Positions 25,577 through 39,083 of a stretch of 64,000 nt of DNA are shown here, piece by piece. Both the position numbers and the translations under genes were made by a program. The stretch's first letter is position 1. The number at the start of each line of letters is the position of its first letter. This DNA is from Chrysomallon squamiferum (lineage: Eukaryota; Mollusca; Gastropoda; Neomphalida; Peltospiridae), in assembly GCA_012295275.1 (NCBI GenBank), contig CM022672.1:32119087-32183086 (forward strand). The letters are read 5' to 3'. The notes under the pieces were generated by a model, which was not told the origin of the DNA, did not search any database, and saw only the letters and a list, made by a program, of their open reading frames with translations.

Positions 25577-26825
25577 TGTTAGTGATCATTAGCATATGTT
25601 TTTGATGTTGGTCCTATCGGGGAGGGGCGTTCAGCCGGTTCTTTGTATTTATATTTATGATGCTATCTTATGAATTAAACTTTTCATTCAAATGGTTACA
25701 TTTTGCTGGGTTTTTCTAAGGAAAAAATGTCCTTACATATAATAAAAAAAAAAACTGTGAGAAATTCAAATCAGACTGTTAACTGTACACACACACAGAG
25801 ACACACACAGACATACGCACACACACACACACACACATGCATTTTCATCATATTTGTCCATCTCTGTGTGTTTTTTCATCCGGTTTAAATTATTTTACGT
25901 TTAATTCGAAATAATCATTATATATCGTTATTTTATTTTATTCGATTTGGATAAATATTTTTTTTCAGAAATTATTTTAAATAATCTCATATATCGTTAT
26001 TTGTTTACGATGGATAATATTTCAGAAACCGTATCTTTGACTCTGATGCTCTTGCTCCAGGGACGAAATCAATGTAAATAAACGACAAGGGGAAATAACC
26101 CTCATGCACAATAAGCATTATGTCCGAGTATTCAAACCCTTTTGAAAATTTAAATTGTGGTAGGGAAATACAGAGGATCTGTAAAAGATTATGGCTCACA
26201 GAACTTTAAGAAGAAAAAAAAAAGAACAGCTTAAAAGAATTTCAAGACATTTCATCTTTCTTCGGAGACAGACTGAGGCTTAAAGATTTGGACCAACGCG
26301 GATCAGCCCGGTTAGATTTCAATTATTGAATTAAGAAAAAGACAGAACTGAGAACAAAACAACCCATTTTAGTATAAACCATAATAAAAATGGATTTACA
26401 AAATGCACAGGCATTTGCATCTCAAAACACAATTTAATGTGTTTTTTTAAGGCGTTTCTATAAGTTGTTGTTGGAAACATTAACCTTCGTTTTGCAGACA
26501 GTTTAAGGGCAGTAGGGGTTTTACTAGGGGTATTACTGTAAGTCGTCATTGACAACATTCATATTTATTTTATAGAACTAAATGTTTTGATATAAATCAA
26601 TAGGTGTGGTATAGTCCATAATAAAGAGTAGATTATTATTTACTAACTGAAGTGATTACAAAAGAAATAATTGTTGCATATTAGTTTGACATTGATATTG
26701 CAGTATCCAAATCTGTCTGGTTTTCAGGTATGTTGAAAGTGATAGACATCTACTGCACATTAAACCTGTTGTAGATGAAGTATCTCACAAGGCACGTTTT
26801 GACAAGGGATATGTGTATTATTATA

Positions 26826-26891
<66 letters not shown>

Positions 26892-27343
26892 TTATTTTCT
26901 AATTTATTTTAGGTTAGAATATTGAAATTGTTTGACACATTAATTTGTATAGCTAACGTTCTTTCAATTTATGTACTTACATGTGTCAGTAATTAATTAA
27001 ACTTTGTGTGTATATGTTCTCACTAATTTTTGTTTTATTTTTTACAATAAGTTGTAGCAATTCTGATGTTTTTTCATTTTATTTTTTGCAGTGCATGAAA
27101 AGTGGAAAATATCAATCATTTCTTGAAATGCCTTTTCCAGACCTGAACTATTGGATTGTATGACACACGTCAGGTATTTATATTTAACATTTGATTTTTA
27201 TTATTATTATTATTATTATTATATTTATTATATTTGTTTCTTTTATGTCAGATCAGTGTTCATATACTTTGTTGCAATGGAAGATATGTTTTGTTTTTGT
27301 GTTGTATTTTTAACAATACTGTAACAAAACATTTCAGACTGAT

Positions 27344-27469
27344 ATGTCAGATGAAGATGAGCCTTGTGAGGAGGACCAAGCATATGAGGACAGTGTTTGT
27401 GATTTAGTTACATCACAAGATGACAGCTCTGATGATCATAGTAATAAATTCTCCTTACGGGGAAAGTGA
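27344..27469 (+). CDS. Acidic ORF, one repeat, unit B
   Basis: 41 residues, MSDEDEPCEEDQAYEDSVCD onward, ending FSLRGK-stop. It contains a single copy of the 25-residue segment and is otherwise collinear with unit C. It is preceded by TTTCAG and an intron-like TTA-rich stretch. Function unknown; probably a terminal exon if it is coding at all. Confidence 0.35.
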   Translation: MSDEDEPCEEDQAYEDSVCDLVTSQDDSSDDHSNKFSLRGK

Positions 27470-28634
27470 AGAAGACAATTTGAAGTAAGATGTATTGATA
27501 TTTTTTACCAATCATTCACACACACATGTTATTACATTCGGTCAAAAGCTACTACAAACTCTTTATTACTTTTACAAGTCATATATAATTTGAAAGGTAT
27601 GTGTTTCACACACATTTCTGCTGTCAGGTCTTTTACTGAGATAGACATTTGTCTGTCAACAGAAACCAGTAATGAAAGATGTGTTTCTTCAAAAAGGGTA
27701 ATGAAATTATTAAGAGAAAATCCTTGTTACCTTGATTCATTGATTGTTATAAATTTTGAGTTATTTCCCTTTCTTTAGGTTTGTTTATGTTTCTTACAGT
27801 TATACCAGAGTTAATAAGCAAAACATCGTGGTAAATGTTTCACATATCAGCTAGTTAAGTCCTGTAATGTCACTCTACTTGTGCTATAGTGTTGCTTTTT
27901 ATGAAATCATCATCACACTGAATAAATAAGTAATTTTTCTGTGTTTTATAAAGACATGCAAAATAATATAGTTCATATTAACAACACAAAACTGATCAAG
28001 AATTCATTCAAAGTTAAAGTGGACACAATTTTTTTATATATTTTACATTTTTACAAGTTAAAGTCTGATTGTGTTTTGTTTTCCTTTATTTACTTTTTAT
28101 TTATTTATTAATTTATTTATTTATTTATTTTTATATTTTTGTATTTTATTTTTTGCCTGCAAATCAAAATTAATAATAAATTATAACAGTAATAATTTAT
28201 AGTTTAGAAGTATATTAGTCTTGCTTTTACTCTCTACCTTTTGTTTTTAGTCTAAGGTTTGTGTATTTTATTCTAAAGATTGTTTCCATTTAATGTTAAA
28301 ATAAACATAATTAGACGAATGTGTGATTAAGTCGTAATTGGTGTACACTTTGTGAAAAGTACAGGTTTAGGTTACACTTTGTTTTGTTTTTTTAAATTTA
28401 ATAGTTAATCATTATAACGATAATTTATTTAGCCATTCTTTTACTTTTTCTGTTGCAAAAATTCATCCTAAAAATAGTTTACAACAAGCTTTAATAACAT
28501 TTAATATTTCAGTCAAATAACAAAACTTAAGCCACTAATACCATGGAGTAATGTTAAAAGATTTATTATGTTTCTAGTAATTCAAAAGAAAACATTTCTT
28601 GTCAGAGTAACATCACATTTTATTAGTTCATTCT

Positions 28635-28665
<31 letters not shown>

Positions 28666-29196
28666 CCTGTGTGTGTTTCTGTTTTTCTATCTCATTTTAT
28701 TCTTTTATAATCCATCCATTTGTTTCTTATCGTCTAACTCTATACATAAATATAGACTGACACAGATATCTTATGAAAAACATTTACGTTCATCTTTCTC
28801 AGTGGCATTTTACTGTGTGTAGCAGTTTAACAATTGTTTTTCTTTTCTTACAGTTTCTCATTTCCTAGTAGAAAGTATTTAATGTGAAATCATAATTTAT
28901 TTTCAGTTTGATGGAATTAGATTTGGGAATAAATACTAAACTTATGCAAGGTAAGTGTTATTTTGATGTGCATATAATAAATACAGATTGAAATCTTCAT
29001 TATTTGACTTTAAAGATACTCAAACAAAACTGTGTTGTCCATTGTAACATTATATTTGCACACAGCAGCTTTCAGTACAGATAATGAAAAGTTTCAGCTC
29101 CATTAAAACTGACTGAAATAAATGTGATTCATTGTTAGGGATATTATTTTTCATTTTATTTTATTTTATTTTATTTTATTTTATTTTATTTTTTTA

Positions 29197-29258
<62 letters not shown>

Positions 29259-29645
29259 GTCATAACTCCTTCTTCTGTACAAATGTGCTTCTTGTTGTGT
29301 TGCAGAGTGTTAATCATGAAGGTGGAGCAATGAAAAATTCAAAAGAGAAAAAGAAAAACAGTTAGAAATTTAAGTTGGACTATAGAAAAATTGAAAACAA
29401 CTTGGTGACTGGTGGATGAGAAAGTAGGTATCAGCAGCGTACATTTTCTAAACCCTCATCTCCCAAATGTAACAGTTTTTTTTTTTTTAATTACTTCTTC
29501 CAAAATGATAAATTCACAAAATCTGGAATAATCATCCCCAGTATTGTTTGATGTAGTGCATTTATCATAAGCATTCTGTTTTCTGAACAGAAACTCACAG
29601 TGCGTTTCTGAAACTAACTTTCTCAACCTCCAAAAAGACTGACAA

Positions 29646-30336
29646 TATGCATCACACAGCTGATTTTAACACTTGATAATTTCTAACCTGAACATTATCC
29701 CGTGAATTATATACTAGAACAGCCTTTCCTGTCAATTTACTCTGAACTAATAAGTGTCCAAACTGTTTTGACCATTTAGATTGAAATGACACTCTTTTGA
29801 GAAAGAAAATTTCAACATCATTCTCATCAAAATTAAGAACTGACCTGTAACAATTATTGATTCTAAAATCATTCAATCCATTCTCACTTGAATTCTCTCT
29901 AAACTGTCCTGTCATTTTAAGTTCATGTTCCATTTTCAATTTAATTATCTGAAATTCTCTTTCATTGTCCCTCTCTTTATATCTCCTTTTCTTGTCTTTC
30001 ATACCCTGTCTTCTCTCTCTCTTTCATTTCTTTCATAGTCTCCTTTCTCTCTATCATTTTCATGTTCTGCTTTCTTAAGCTTTAATTTTTGTTTGAAGGT
30101 TTATATCTTTTAATAGTAGTGATTCTGCCATACTCTGAGTTACACCTATGTCATTACTGCCCCCACTCTCATTATCTAAAGAATTTCCAAATAAAGCCTC
30201 TGTTAATACTTTGCTGATTTCCTCTCTCTTGTCTGGGACTTGAAATATTATGAATATTTGCCAATAATGTTAGCTCAGCCCTTTTGGCTCTTTTTATAGA
30301 AGTTACACCAAGACTGTGCACTATGTCTTCATCCAT
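29646..30336 (-). pseudogene. Ty3/Gypsy-like gag fragment, unit B
   Basis: Orthologous to the unit A fragment. The ATG at 30336 is kept (MDEDIVHSLG…). The C-terminal part, 29652-30002, is open for 116 codons with the FDENDVEIFFLKRV and LLVQSKLTGKA segments of a SCAN-like capsid domain. Stops separate the two parts. There is no pol. The sequence ends where the host-like unit sequence resumes, near 29640. Confidence 0.6.
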
Positions 30337-30552
30337 AATTATTTGTGTTTTGATTTTATAATTTTATAATTTTCTTTATTGTTATTATTTTATTTTGTTG
30401 TGTTTTCTCTAGTAGATATAAACATGAATTAGTTCTCATTAAATTGGGGAAATGCTCGATATATCCAAAGAAATAATTCCATAATAATTTGAAAAAACGA
30501 ACTCTTACATTAATTATTTTTAAAATCCTGGATGAGAGCCACAACATTTACA

Positions 30553-30975
30553 ATCCTGTCACAGAGCTCACACCATAAAACATCTTGGATATTTTATTAA
30601 GGCTCAGTCTAGGGTAACAAGGTGCTTTAATGGCCACCTAACAAGGAATTTAAAAACGAAACTGACAGCAGTCTATATAAATCAATAATTCTGTCTATCC
30701 ACTAGAGAAATACACAGAACACAAGTTATGGTACAAGTTATAAATGTGGCTTGATAATACATTATAGTTGATAAAACAATTTAAATAACTTTTTCCAATG
30801 ATAATAAATGAGATCATACAGCGAACAAAGGTATAATAGGAATATAATAGCTTTATTAAATGTTTTTGACACAGGTTAATTACACATTACACCCTATCGA
30901 AATAAGAACAGAGAATGGCTTACTATACTGGTCCATAAAGGCAATGTCATTCAAAACATGGGTTGCGTGCCTGAC
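30553..30975 (-). mobile_element. Candidate 5' LTR and leader of the gag fragment, unit B
   Basis: On the minus strand this segment lies directly upstream of the leader motif and the gag start. It contains an AATAAA signal (AATAAAGCTATTATATTCC) and a TTGTTACCCTAGACTGAGCC stretch. Units A and C carry only its edges (…GGCTCAG joined to CCTGACTGAACC). I infer an LTR whose interior was deleted in A and C. A unit-B-specific insertion is the alternative, since I found no clear LTR ends or target duplication. Confidence 0.35.
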
Positions 30976-32330
30976 TGAACCATTTGGTTTTTGTGTTGGG
31001 TTTTTCCTTTTCTCTTTGAATAACAAGTGCCAGGTGTTTAGAACAACCCAAAGCAGTTGAGAAATTAACAGCAAAAATAAAAAATGTAGACATCACAGAA
31101 AACTAAATTTGTTATGCAATCTGAATTCCAGATGATCAGGCACCCTACCAGTGGATGATAAGGCTCCTCACCTCCAGCAGAGAATGACCAGACTCACCAT
31201 CCCCATCACTAGACAACCAGACTCCTACAAACCTACCAGTGGAAGACTGCTGACTTGTATGTGTTCATTCTGTCTTACCATAATTCTATGTAGTCTTCAA
31301 AATCGCTGTCCTCTAACAGATCAGCTGAGTGAATAATATAAGATTTCTCAGTGTTCTTATTTCAAACTGTTGAGGTTTAAAAAAGCACAGTATTCTATTT
31401 CTGATCTCTAGCATTATCCACAGTTATAATTTATATTCACTTTCTGCTGACTGTAACTTGTAATTTGTCTATTCAGGCTTTGTATTTGAGTAACAATGAC
31501 TGTTTTGACTTCCAGAGGAAAATTGAACTGTGGCAACGTTTTCCTGTAATTTAAATATTTAAAATTGTTTGACTAATATTTAGTAAGTAATAAACTGATG
31601 TGATTGTGCTGCCATGTACATACGTGTAGCTGATATAACTGAATGTGCTTTGTATAACATTTTCTTTGTTCATTTCATGTGTGGCTTAAGACATAGCAAT
31701 GTGACAAACATTTCATTTTTGTCAAGCTTGTCCTCGTAGTTCTATGTGAAGTGAAATTTACTTATTTTCAAACATCTCATTTGGAAATAATATTAATCTT
31801 TTTTTTTTATTTTTTTTTTTCAGGTTGAACATGAGACCTCTAGAAGGAAAGGTGCCTCTAAGCTCTCTCTGTAACTTGCAAGAGTTTTTCTATTTTGTGA
31901 AAAAGGTGACATCTTCCAGAACTACACTTCAGTAGACATGAATATTATTATTTTGATATTTAATTGATTTCTATTTTTTATTACTTGAATAAATACTGTT
32001 TCTCTTTCAGTTCCTGGGTTTTTTGTTTCTAATTTTTTTACGCGATAGTCTGCAACTTGTAAGATTTATCTACTTCTTTTTTTTTTTTGAATATTTCTCT
32101 TCTTATTCATTGCTTAATGATAACTTTTAGTATTGTCATCATTTGTATTAAGTTAGGATTGTCTCTCATAAAATGCACACAGTGTCTTTCTTCCTTACAT
32201 TCTTTAATTCATCATGATAGTATAATATTATAGACAACTGATAATATAATGTACAGAATTGACTCAAACATCTTTCTCTCTTGCCAGATATTCTGTCTTC
32301 TGTGCTGACCTACCTTTCACCCCAGTCACA

Positions 32331-32545
32331 CTGACAACATCCCACACACCTGAACAATACTGACAGACCACTACTGTTTTGTTTTTGTTAAGACAGTCTC
32401 AGTGACAACATCCCACACACCTGAACAATACTGACAGACCACTACTGTCTTGTTTTTGTTAAGACAGTCTCAGTGACAACATCCCACACACCTGAACAAT
32501 ACTGACAGACCACTACTGTCTTGTTTTTGTTAAGACAGTCTCAGT
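32331..32545. repeat. 71-bp minisatellite, three copies (unit B only)
   Basis: Copies start at 32331, 32401 and 32472 and contain GACAACATCCCACACACCTG and TTGTTAAGACAGTCTCAGTG. Unit C has one copy (41405-41475). Unit A has lost the whole region. Confidence 0.92.
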
Positions 32546-32972
32546 GGCAGTGTTTGTAGATGTCCCAAGTGTCTTCCAGCACCCAAGTACTTGAATTCTA
32601 AACAAACAGAAATATATTTTACATATTTTTAGTGAAACCAAAGATTACAATAGATGCTTTATTTGAATCCCTCACATGTACTTAATACAAAACATTCCCT
32701 ATAACCATTATTTGTCATATTACTTCTAGATATTTGTTCAGTTTTCCTTCTGACTATAGTTAAATGTTTTGCATGAACTTTTGTTACATTGTTACCTTCA
32801 TGATTATTTTTCAGAGAGGAGGAAAAGTGTCTGCTGTTTACTGCAAATACTTTTATAATAAGTAATAGTTAAATATGGATCTTCTGTTTTCATTTCACTG
32901 ACATTGTCTAGTGCCAGGAAACAAGCTAAAAATAGTCAGTAAAAATATTGTTAATATTAATTAAATGTTATT

Positions 32973-33028
<56 letters not shown>

Positions 33029-33499
33029 TGCATTTGATAAATACTTCCTAGCATTGTATATTAAAAAAGAAAAAGAAAGAAAACAAAAACAAAAATGTCT
33101 AACACCTTTAAGTAGGTAACTAGTAGTTGTAAAGTACAAATAATGGCTAGACTACTTTAAAATCTAATATAACAAAATGTAATTTTTCTGATGCTAGGTG
33201 ACTCTAAATATCATAATACATAATATTAATTTAAATAATCAGTGCGGCCCTTAAAGCAAATAGCAAACAGCAGAGCAGCCCCACATCAGCTAAACCTCAG
33301 TCAAGTATCATGTGAGAACAGAGTGAGCTGCCCTTGAAACTGCAAGCAAACATGACAGAAGCCTGATGCTGCAGCTGATGATAGTTTGACAATAATTGTT
33401 AGCTGAGTTTTCTTGCAGATTTATAGACTTTGTGGTTGTTTGATTTGTGATTGTTTATTTATTTGTTGTTTTTTCTTCTTTTGTTCTTTTTTTTGAGAA

Positions 33500-33556
<57 letters not shown>

Positions 33557-34759
33557 GGTTATGCATTTATTTATTGAATTAGAATTTTTCTTATTCTTAA
33601 TTATTCCATTTGTTTCTTATTTTTTCTATTTCTTACTCATTTTTATTTTAAGATTTCAATTTTTGTTTATGATTATTATTTTGATGTGTGTGTGTTTCAG
33701 TTTAGTGAAATCTCTTCTGAACAGTTAGGATTATCTAGTTCTGTCTCTAATTAAGCAATAATTAAAAACTAAACTATCTGAGTTGTGTTTTAAAATTTGA
33801 TTATTTCAGATGAATACAATAATGATTTTGTGCGTTGAAATAATTCTTACAGTAGTAAGCCTTAAAGAAACATCTGAAAGTGTTATTTTTCTCTTCTTTC
33901 TGTACATATGTATTCACAAACAGACACACGTTTAACAGAATGGAAAAGTGATCTTTTTACCACATAGTTTTCAACTTTCTGTTCATATAAATGTTTTTGA
34001 TATTTTATACAATTTTTGTTTCATTTAAAACTTCAAAAGATGTAAAAGTTTAAAAATGAATGGAAAGCAGATAACAAAACAATGGACAAAGAAGTCATTT
34101 TTACATGTAATTTCATCATGTAGCTTTTTCTTAATTATTTACTGATATCATAATTTGGTTATTAATACTTGTCACTGTTTATGGTGTTATTCAGAATAAA
34201 TCAACACGGAGATACAAAGTTAAAGTTCAGAAAACAGTTCATGTGATAATGAAATGAAACAACTGGAGTCTGTACTTGTTTTACTTGCTACCTCTTGTTG
34301 ACAGAATCATTATACTGGAATTATTGAAATGAGTAAACATGAAATTATTGTCTGATCTGACTTGAGAACACATTTTTATACAAACAAAGGCCCATAATTC
34401 TGATTATAGCTTATAACTGTTTTGACTAAAAATTGTTTTAACCTTAATTAATGGAAACTTCAGTTACTGGCAGAAATTAAATCCAGTTTTAAAATTTCAT
34501 TTTATACTGACTTTAAATAGGTGTTAATGACAACTTCACTGTCTGACAGAAACAGGTCCAGTGTTAAAATCTCTTTGCTTTTAAAACTCAACACTGATAA
34601 TTACTTACAAAAATAAATCCAGTTATTCTGTACTGTCAAAGGACTAGCATGATTTTATTTCAAAGTGCAAAGAATGAATTTGTATTTGGGTTTCATATAT
34701 TGCTATGAAACACTGCCAACTTCTTCACTGCTTATGCAAAACATTAAATAGGATTATGA

Positions 34760-35060
34760 GTTAGTGTAGGTGTTAAGTTTAGTATTAGGTGTTTGTGTAG
34801 GTGTTAAGTTTAGTATTGTGGATTAGTGAAGGTGTAATGTTCAGTATTAGGTGTTAGTGTATTTGTAAGTTTAGTCTCTAGGTTTGTGTAGGTGTTAAGT
34901 TTAGTATTAGAGATTAATGTAGGTGTTAAGCTAATTATTAGGGTTAGTGTTGGTAGTAAGTTTAGGATTAGGGGTTAGTGTAGGTGTTAAGTTTATTATT
35001 AAGGTTAGTGTTGGTGTTAGGTTTAGTATTAGGGTTAGTGTTGGTGTTAAGTGTAGTATT
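34760..35060 (+). repeat. Telomere-like hexamer array, unit B
   Basis: About ten degenerate copies of the 30-base period GTTAGTGTTGGTGTTAAGTT-TAGTATTAGG, with occasional TTAGGGTTAG. Confidence 0.8.
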
Positions 35061-36688
35061 ACTGTATACAACTTATGGACAGGGTTAGGATAAATTTAAA
35101 TTTAGTGTTAGAGATAGGGTTAGGACTAATTCTAGTTCAGATTAAAATATATATTTATCTCAAGAGACACTTCATATAAGACTTGAACAATCTTATGATG
35201 AGTTTTAAGATAAAAATACATTCTTTAATTTGCCATACTTTTACGAGTGAGGTTTACGCCTAGGATTAGGATTAACTTCAGAGTTAGCGTTAGGTTTAAA
35301 TATCTGAAAAATCTGCAAGACCTGGAAAGTCATATTATGAATTTCACAAGTAAGGTTAGCATTTTGATTAGGGTTAGGTCTCGGCTTAGTCTAACTTAGA
35401 CACAGATTTAAATGTCAGTTTACCTGAAGAGATTTTCATTCAGTACAGACTGACAGTTTATAGATTTTTGGTGAAACTAAATGAGTTTTGAAAGAGAACA
35501 TAGTTTTAACGAAAGCTTCGAAACATTCTTTTAAATGTTTTATTTTATATATGAATATATGTTTGATAAATCCGTTTGTAAAATAAAATAAAACAGACGA
35601 AAAGGAGAAGAAGAAGAAAATACGTACGTTGTCATATGACATGCTCGGTTGTATCCGGTGAAATAATCTCACTTTCTGTAACTAACATCTTCCCATACAT
35701 AGGAACACTGCGCTGTTGTTTCACCATGGCTGGCCTCGTTGCGAAAACACACGCACATATTCATCATCAACATATTTCTTTATCGTTTATCGATCGACTT
35801 CAATTCGGCCTGCAGCGCTCAAACTATAATAAAAAACTAGATCACCTCCCCATCCACATTACCCCACCCAGCTCTCAGTGTCCGCTGCCGATCTGGTGCA
35901 CTTCACCTGGAACAAGTAACTGAGAGAAAGGTTTACAATAATTGAGGGATCACGTTCCCGAAGATGTCACCATAACGACTCAGTCAACCAGAAGTGTCGT
36001 TTGAAGTCTGTCGTAATAAAGAGAATCACTGTGTCGTTATTTTGTTTACTACTCATGCGATGTTCGTTTCGTGCTGTGCTTAATTTTGATCACTAAATTT
36101 GAACTTTTGTCTAAAGTTATACTATTTTTTCCGATATCATCACTGAATCAGTTCATCAGTGTGATACTAAACTTGGACGAACATTAATTTACCAATTAAA
36201 TAGGGCTCGGAAACCCAAGAAGATGATCCAAAACGACCACCAACATTTCATAGGAATTATAAACATGAGCGGATGATGTTAGTGATCATTAGCATATGTT
36301 TTTGATGTTGGGATTTATGTACTTACATGTGCCAGTAATTAATTAAACTTTATGGGTATATGTTCTCATTAATTTTTTTTATTGCTTTTAAGTTGTAGCA
36401 ATTCTGAGATGTTTTTTTATTTTATTTTTTGCAGTGCATGAAAAGTGGAAAATATCAATCATTTCTTGAAATCCATTTTCCAGATCTGGTCTATTGGATT
36501 GTATGACACACTTCAGGTATTTATATTTAACATTTTATTTATTTATTATTATTATTATTATATTTGTTTCTTTTATGTAAGATCAGTGTTCATATACTTT
36601 GCTGTGATGGAAGATATGTTTTGTCAGATCCTGTTTTGTTTTTGTTTTGTATTTTTAACAATACTGTAACAAAACATTTCAGACTGAT

Positions 36689-36889
36689 ATGTCAGATGAA
36701 GATGAGCCTTGTGAGGATGACCAAGTATATGAGGACAGTGTTTGTGATGTAGTTACATCACAAGATGACAGCTCTGATGATCATAGTAATAATTTCTCAT
36801 TATACAAGGACAGTGTTTGTGATTTAGTTACATCACAAGATGATAGCTCTGATGATCATAGTAATAATTTCTCCTTACGGGGAAAGTGA
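36689..36889 (+). CDS. Acidic ORF, two repeats, unit C (intact)
   Basis: 66 residues starting MSDEDEPCEDDQVYED, then two exact-length 25-residue repeats (core DSVCDVVTSQDDSSDDHSNN), then FSLRGK and TGA. It is the longest intact version and differs from unit B by exactly one 75-base repeat. It follows a TTTCAG acceptor, and GTATTT after CACTTCAG marks the previous exon's likely donor at about 36516. The frame across that junction reads LYDTLQ-TDMSDEDE. The product would be strongly acidic and disordered. No family is recognised. Confidence 0.4.
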   Translation: MSDEDEPCEDDQVYEDSVCDVVTSQDDSSDDHSNNFSLYKDSVCDLVTSQDDSSDDHSNNFSLRGK

Positions 36890-37507
36890 AGAAGACAAAA
36901 TTTCAAGTAAGATGTAACGATATTTTTTCCCAATCATTCACACACACGTTATTACATTCAGTCAAAAGCTACTACAAACTCTTTATTACTTTTACAAGTC
37001 ATATATAATTTGAAAAGTATGAGTTTCACACACATTTCTGCTGTCAGGTCTTTTACTGAGATAAACATTTGTCTGTCAACAGAAACCAGTAATGAAAGAT
37101 GTGTTTCTTCAAAAAGGGTAATGAAACTATTAAGAGAAAATCCTTGTTACCTTGATTCATTGATTGTTATCAATTGTGAGTTATTTCCCTTCCTTTATGT
37201 TTTTTATCTTTCTTACAGTTAAACCAGAGTTAATAACCAAAACGTGGTAAATGTTTCACATATCAGATAGTTAAGTTATATGATGTCACTCTACTTGTGC
37301 TGTAGTGTTGCCTTTTATGTAATTATCATCACACTGAATAAATAAGTAATTTTTCTGTGTTTTATGAAGACATGCAAAATAATATAGTTCATATTTACAA
37401 CACAAAACTGATCAAGAATTCATTCATAGTTAAAGTGGACACAATTTTTATATATATTTTACATTTTTACAAGTTAAAGTCTGATTGTGTTTTGTTTTCC
37501 TTTATTT

Positions 37508-37528
37508 ACTTTTTATTTATTTATTAAT

Positions 37529-37595
<67 letters not shown>

Positions 37596-37598
37596 TTT
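37508..37598. repeat. (TTTA)n microsatellite
   Basis: More than 20 TTTA units. The tract is shorter in unit B (28098-28130) and only vestigial in A. Confidence 0.95.
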
Positions 37599-39083
37599 TT
37601 TTATTTTTATATTTTTATATTTTATTTTTTGCCTGCAAATCAAAATTAATAATAAATTATAACAGTAATAATTTATAGTTTAGAAGTATATTAGTCTTGC
37701 TTTTACTCTCTACGTTTTGTTTTTAGTCTAAGGTTTGTGTATTTTATTCTAAAGATTGTTTCCATCTAATGTTAAAATAAATATAATTAGATGAATGTGT
37801 GATTAAGTCATAATTGGTGTACACTTTGTGAAAAGTACAGGTTTAGGTTACACTTTGTTCTGTTTTTTTAAATTTAATAGTTAATCATTATAATGATAAT
37901 TTATTTAGCCATTCTTTTACTTTTTCTGTTGCAAAAATTCATCCTAAAAATAGTTTACAACAAGCTTTAATAAAATTTAATATTTCAGTCAAATAACAAA
38001 ACTTAAGCCACTAATACCATGGAGTAATGTTAAAAGATTTATTATGTTTCTAGTAATTCAAAAGAAAATATTTTTTTGTCAGAGTAACATCACCTTTTAT
38101 TAGTTCATTCTCACAATATATATATGTATATATATATATATTTATATTTATACGTGTGTGTGTTTGTGTTTTTCTATCTCATTTTATTCTTTTATCATCC
38201 ATCCATTTGTTTCTCATCATCTCACTGTATACATAAGTTTAGACTGACACAGATATCTTATGAAAAACATTCACATTCATCTTTCTCAGTAGCATTTTAC
38301 TGTGTGTAGCAGTTTAACAATTGTCTTTTGTGATTCTTACAGTTTCTCATTTCCTAGTAAAAAGCATTTCATGTGAAATCATCATTTCTTTTCAGTTTGG
38401 TGGTATTAGATTTGGGAATAAATACTAAACTTATGCAAGGTAAGTGTTGTTTTTTTATGTGCATATAATAAATACAGATTGAAATCTTCCTTATTTGACT
38501 TTAAAGATACTGAAACAAAACTGTGGTGTTCATTGTAACATTATATTTGCACACAGCAGCTTTGATTACAGATAATGAAAAGTTTCAGCTCCATTAAAAC
38601 TGAATGAAATAAATGTGATTCATTGTTAGGGATATTATTCATTTTATTTTATTTTATTTTATTTATTATTATTCTTATTATGATTATTATTATTATTATT
38701 ATTTTAACTCCTTCTGTACAAATGTGCTTCTTGTTGTGTTGCAGAGTATTAATCATGAAGGTGGAGCAATGAAAAATTCAAAAGAGAAAAAGAAAAACAG
38801 TTAGAAATTTAAGTTGGACTATAGAAAAATTAAAAACAACTTGGTGACTGAGAAAGTAGGTATCAGCAGCGTACATGTTCTAAACCCTGATCTCCCAAAT
38901 GTAACAATTTTTTATTTTTTTAAATTATTTCTTCCAAAATGATAAATTCACAAAATCTGGAATAATCATCCCCAGTATTGTTTGATGTAGTGCATTTATC
39001 ATAAGCATTCTGTTTTCTGAACAGAAACTCACAGTGCATTTCTGAAACTAACTTTCTGAACCTCCAAAAAGACTGACAATATG

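Larger units (their letters stand above)
15679..25646. repeat. Tandem segmental duplication, unit A
   Basis: First of three direct copies. It begins at ATTTATATTTATGATGCTAT and ends at GGTTCTTTGT, where unit B starts with the same ATTTATATT. Shared landmarks at fixed order are the exon-like block at 17423, the gag fragment at 20044-20757, the small conserved block at 21190-21400, the ATGAGACCTCTAGAAGGAAA block near 21890, telomere-like hexamers at 24271 and a CpG-richer end at 24950-25640. Relative to B, A lacks about 430 bases near 22290 and the LTR-like segment near 21005. Identity between units looks like roughly 95% by eye. Confidence 0.92.
25647..36312. repeat. Tandem segmental duplication, unit B
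   Basis: Second direct copy and the longest. It alone carries a segment of about 365 bases at 30608-30972 and three copies of a 71-bp repeat at 32331-32545. Its 3' end is cut about 37 bases short, at TTTTTGATGTTGG, where unit C begins. Internal microsatellites include (TTA)n at 26818-26891, (TA)n at 28635-28660, (TTTTA/TTA)n at 29154-29258, (TA)n at 32979-33027 and (TTA)n at 33500-33556. Confidence 0.92.
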
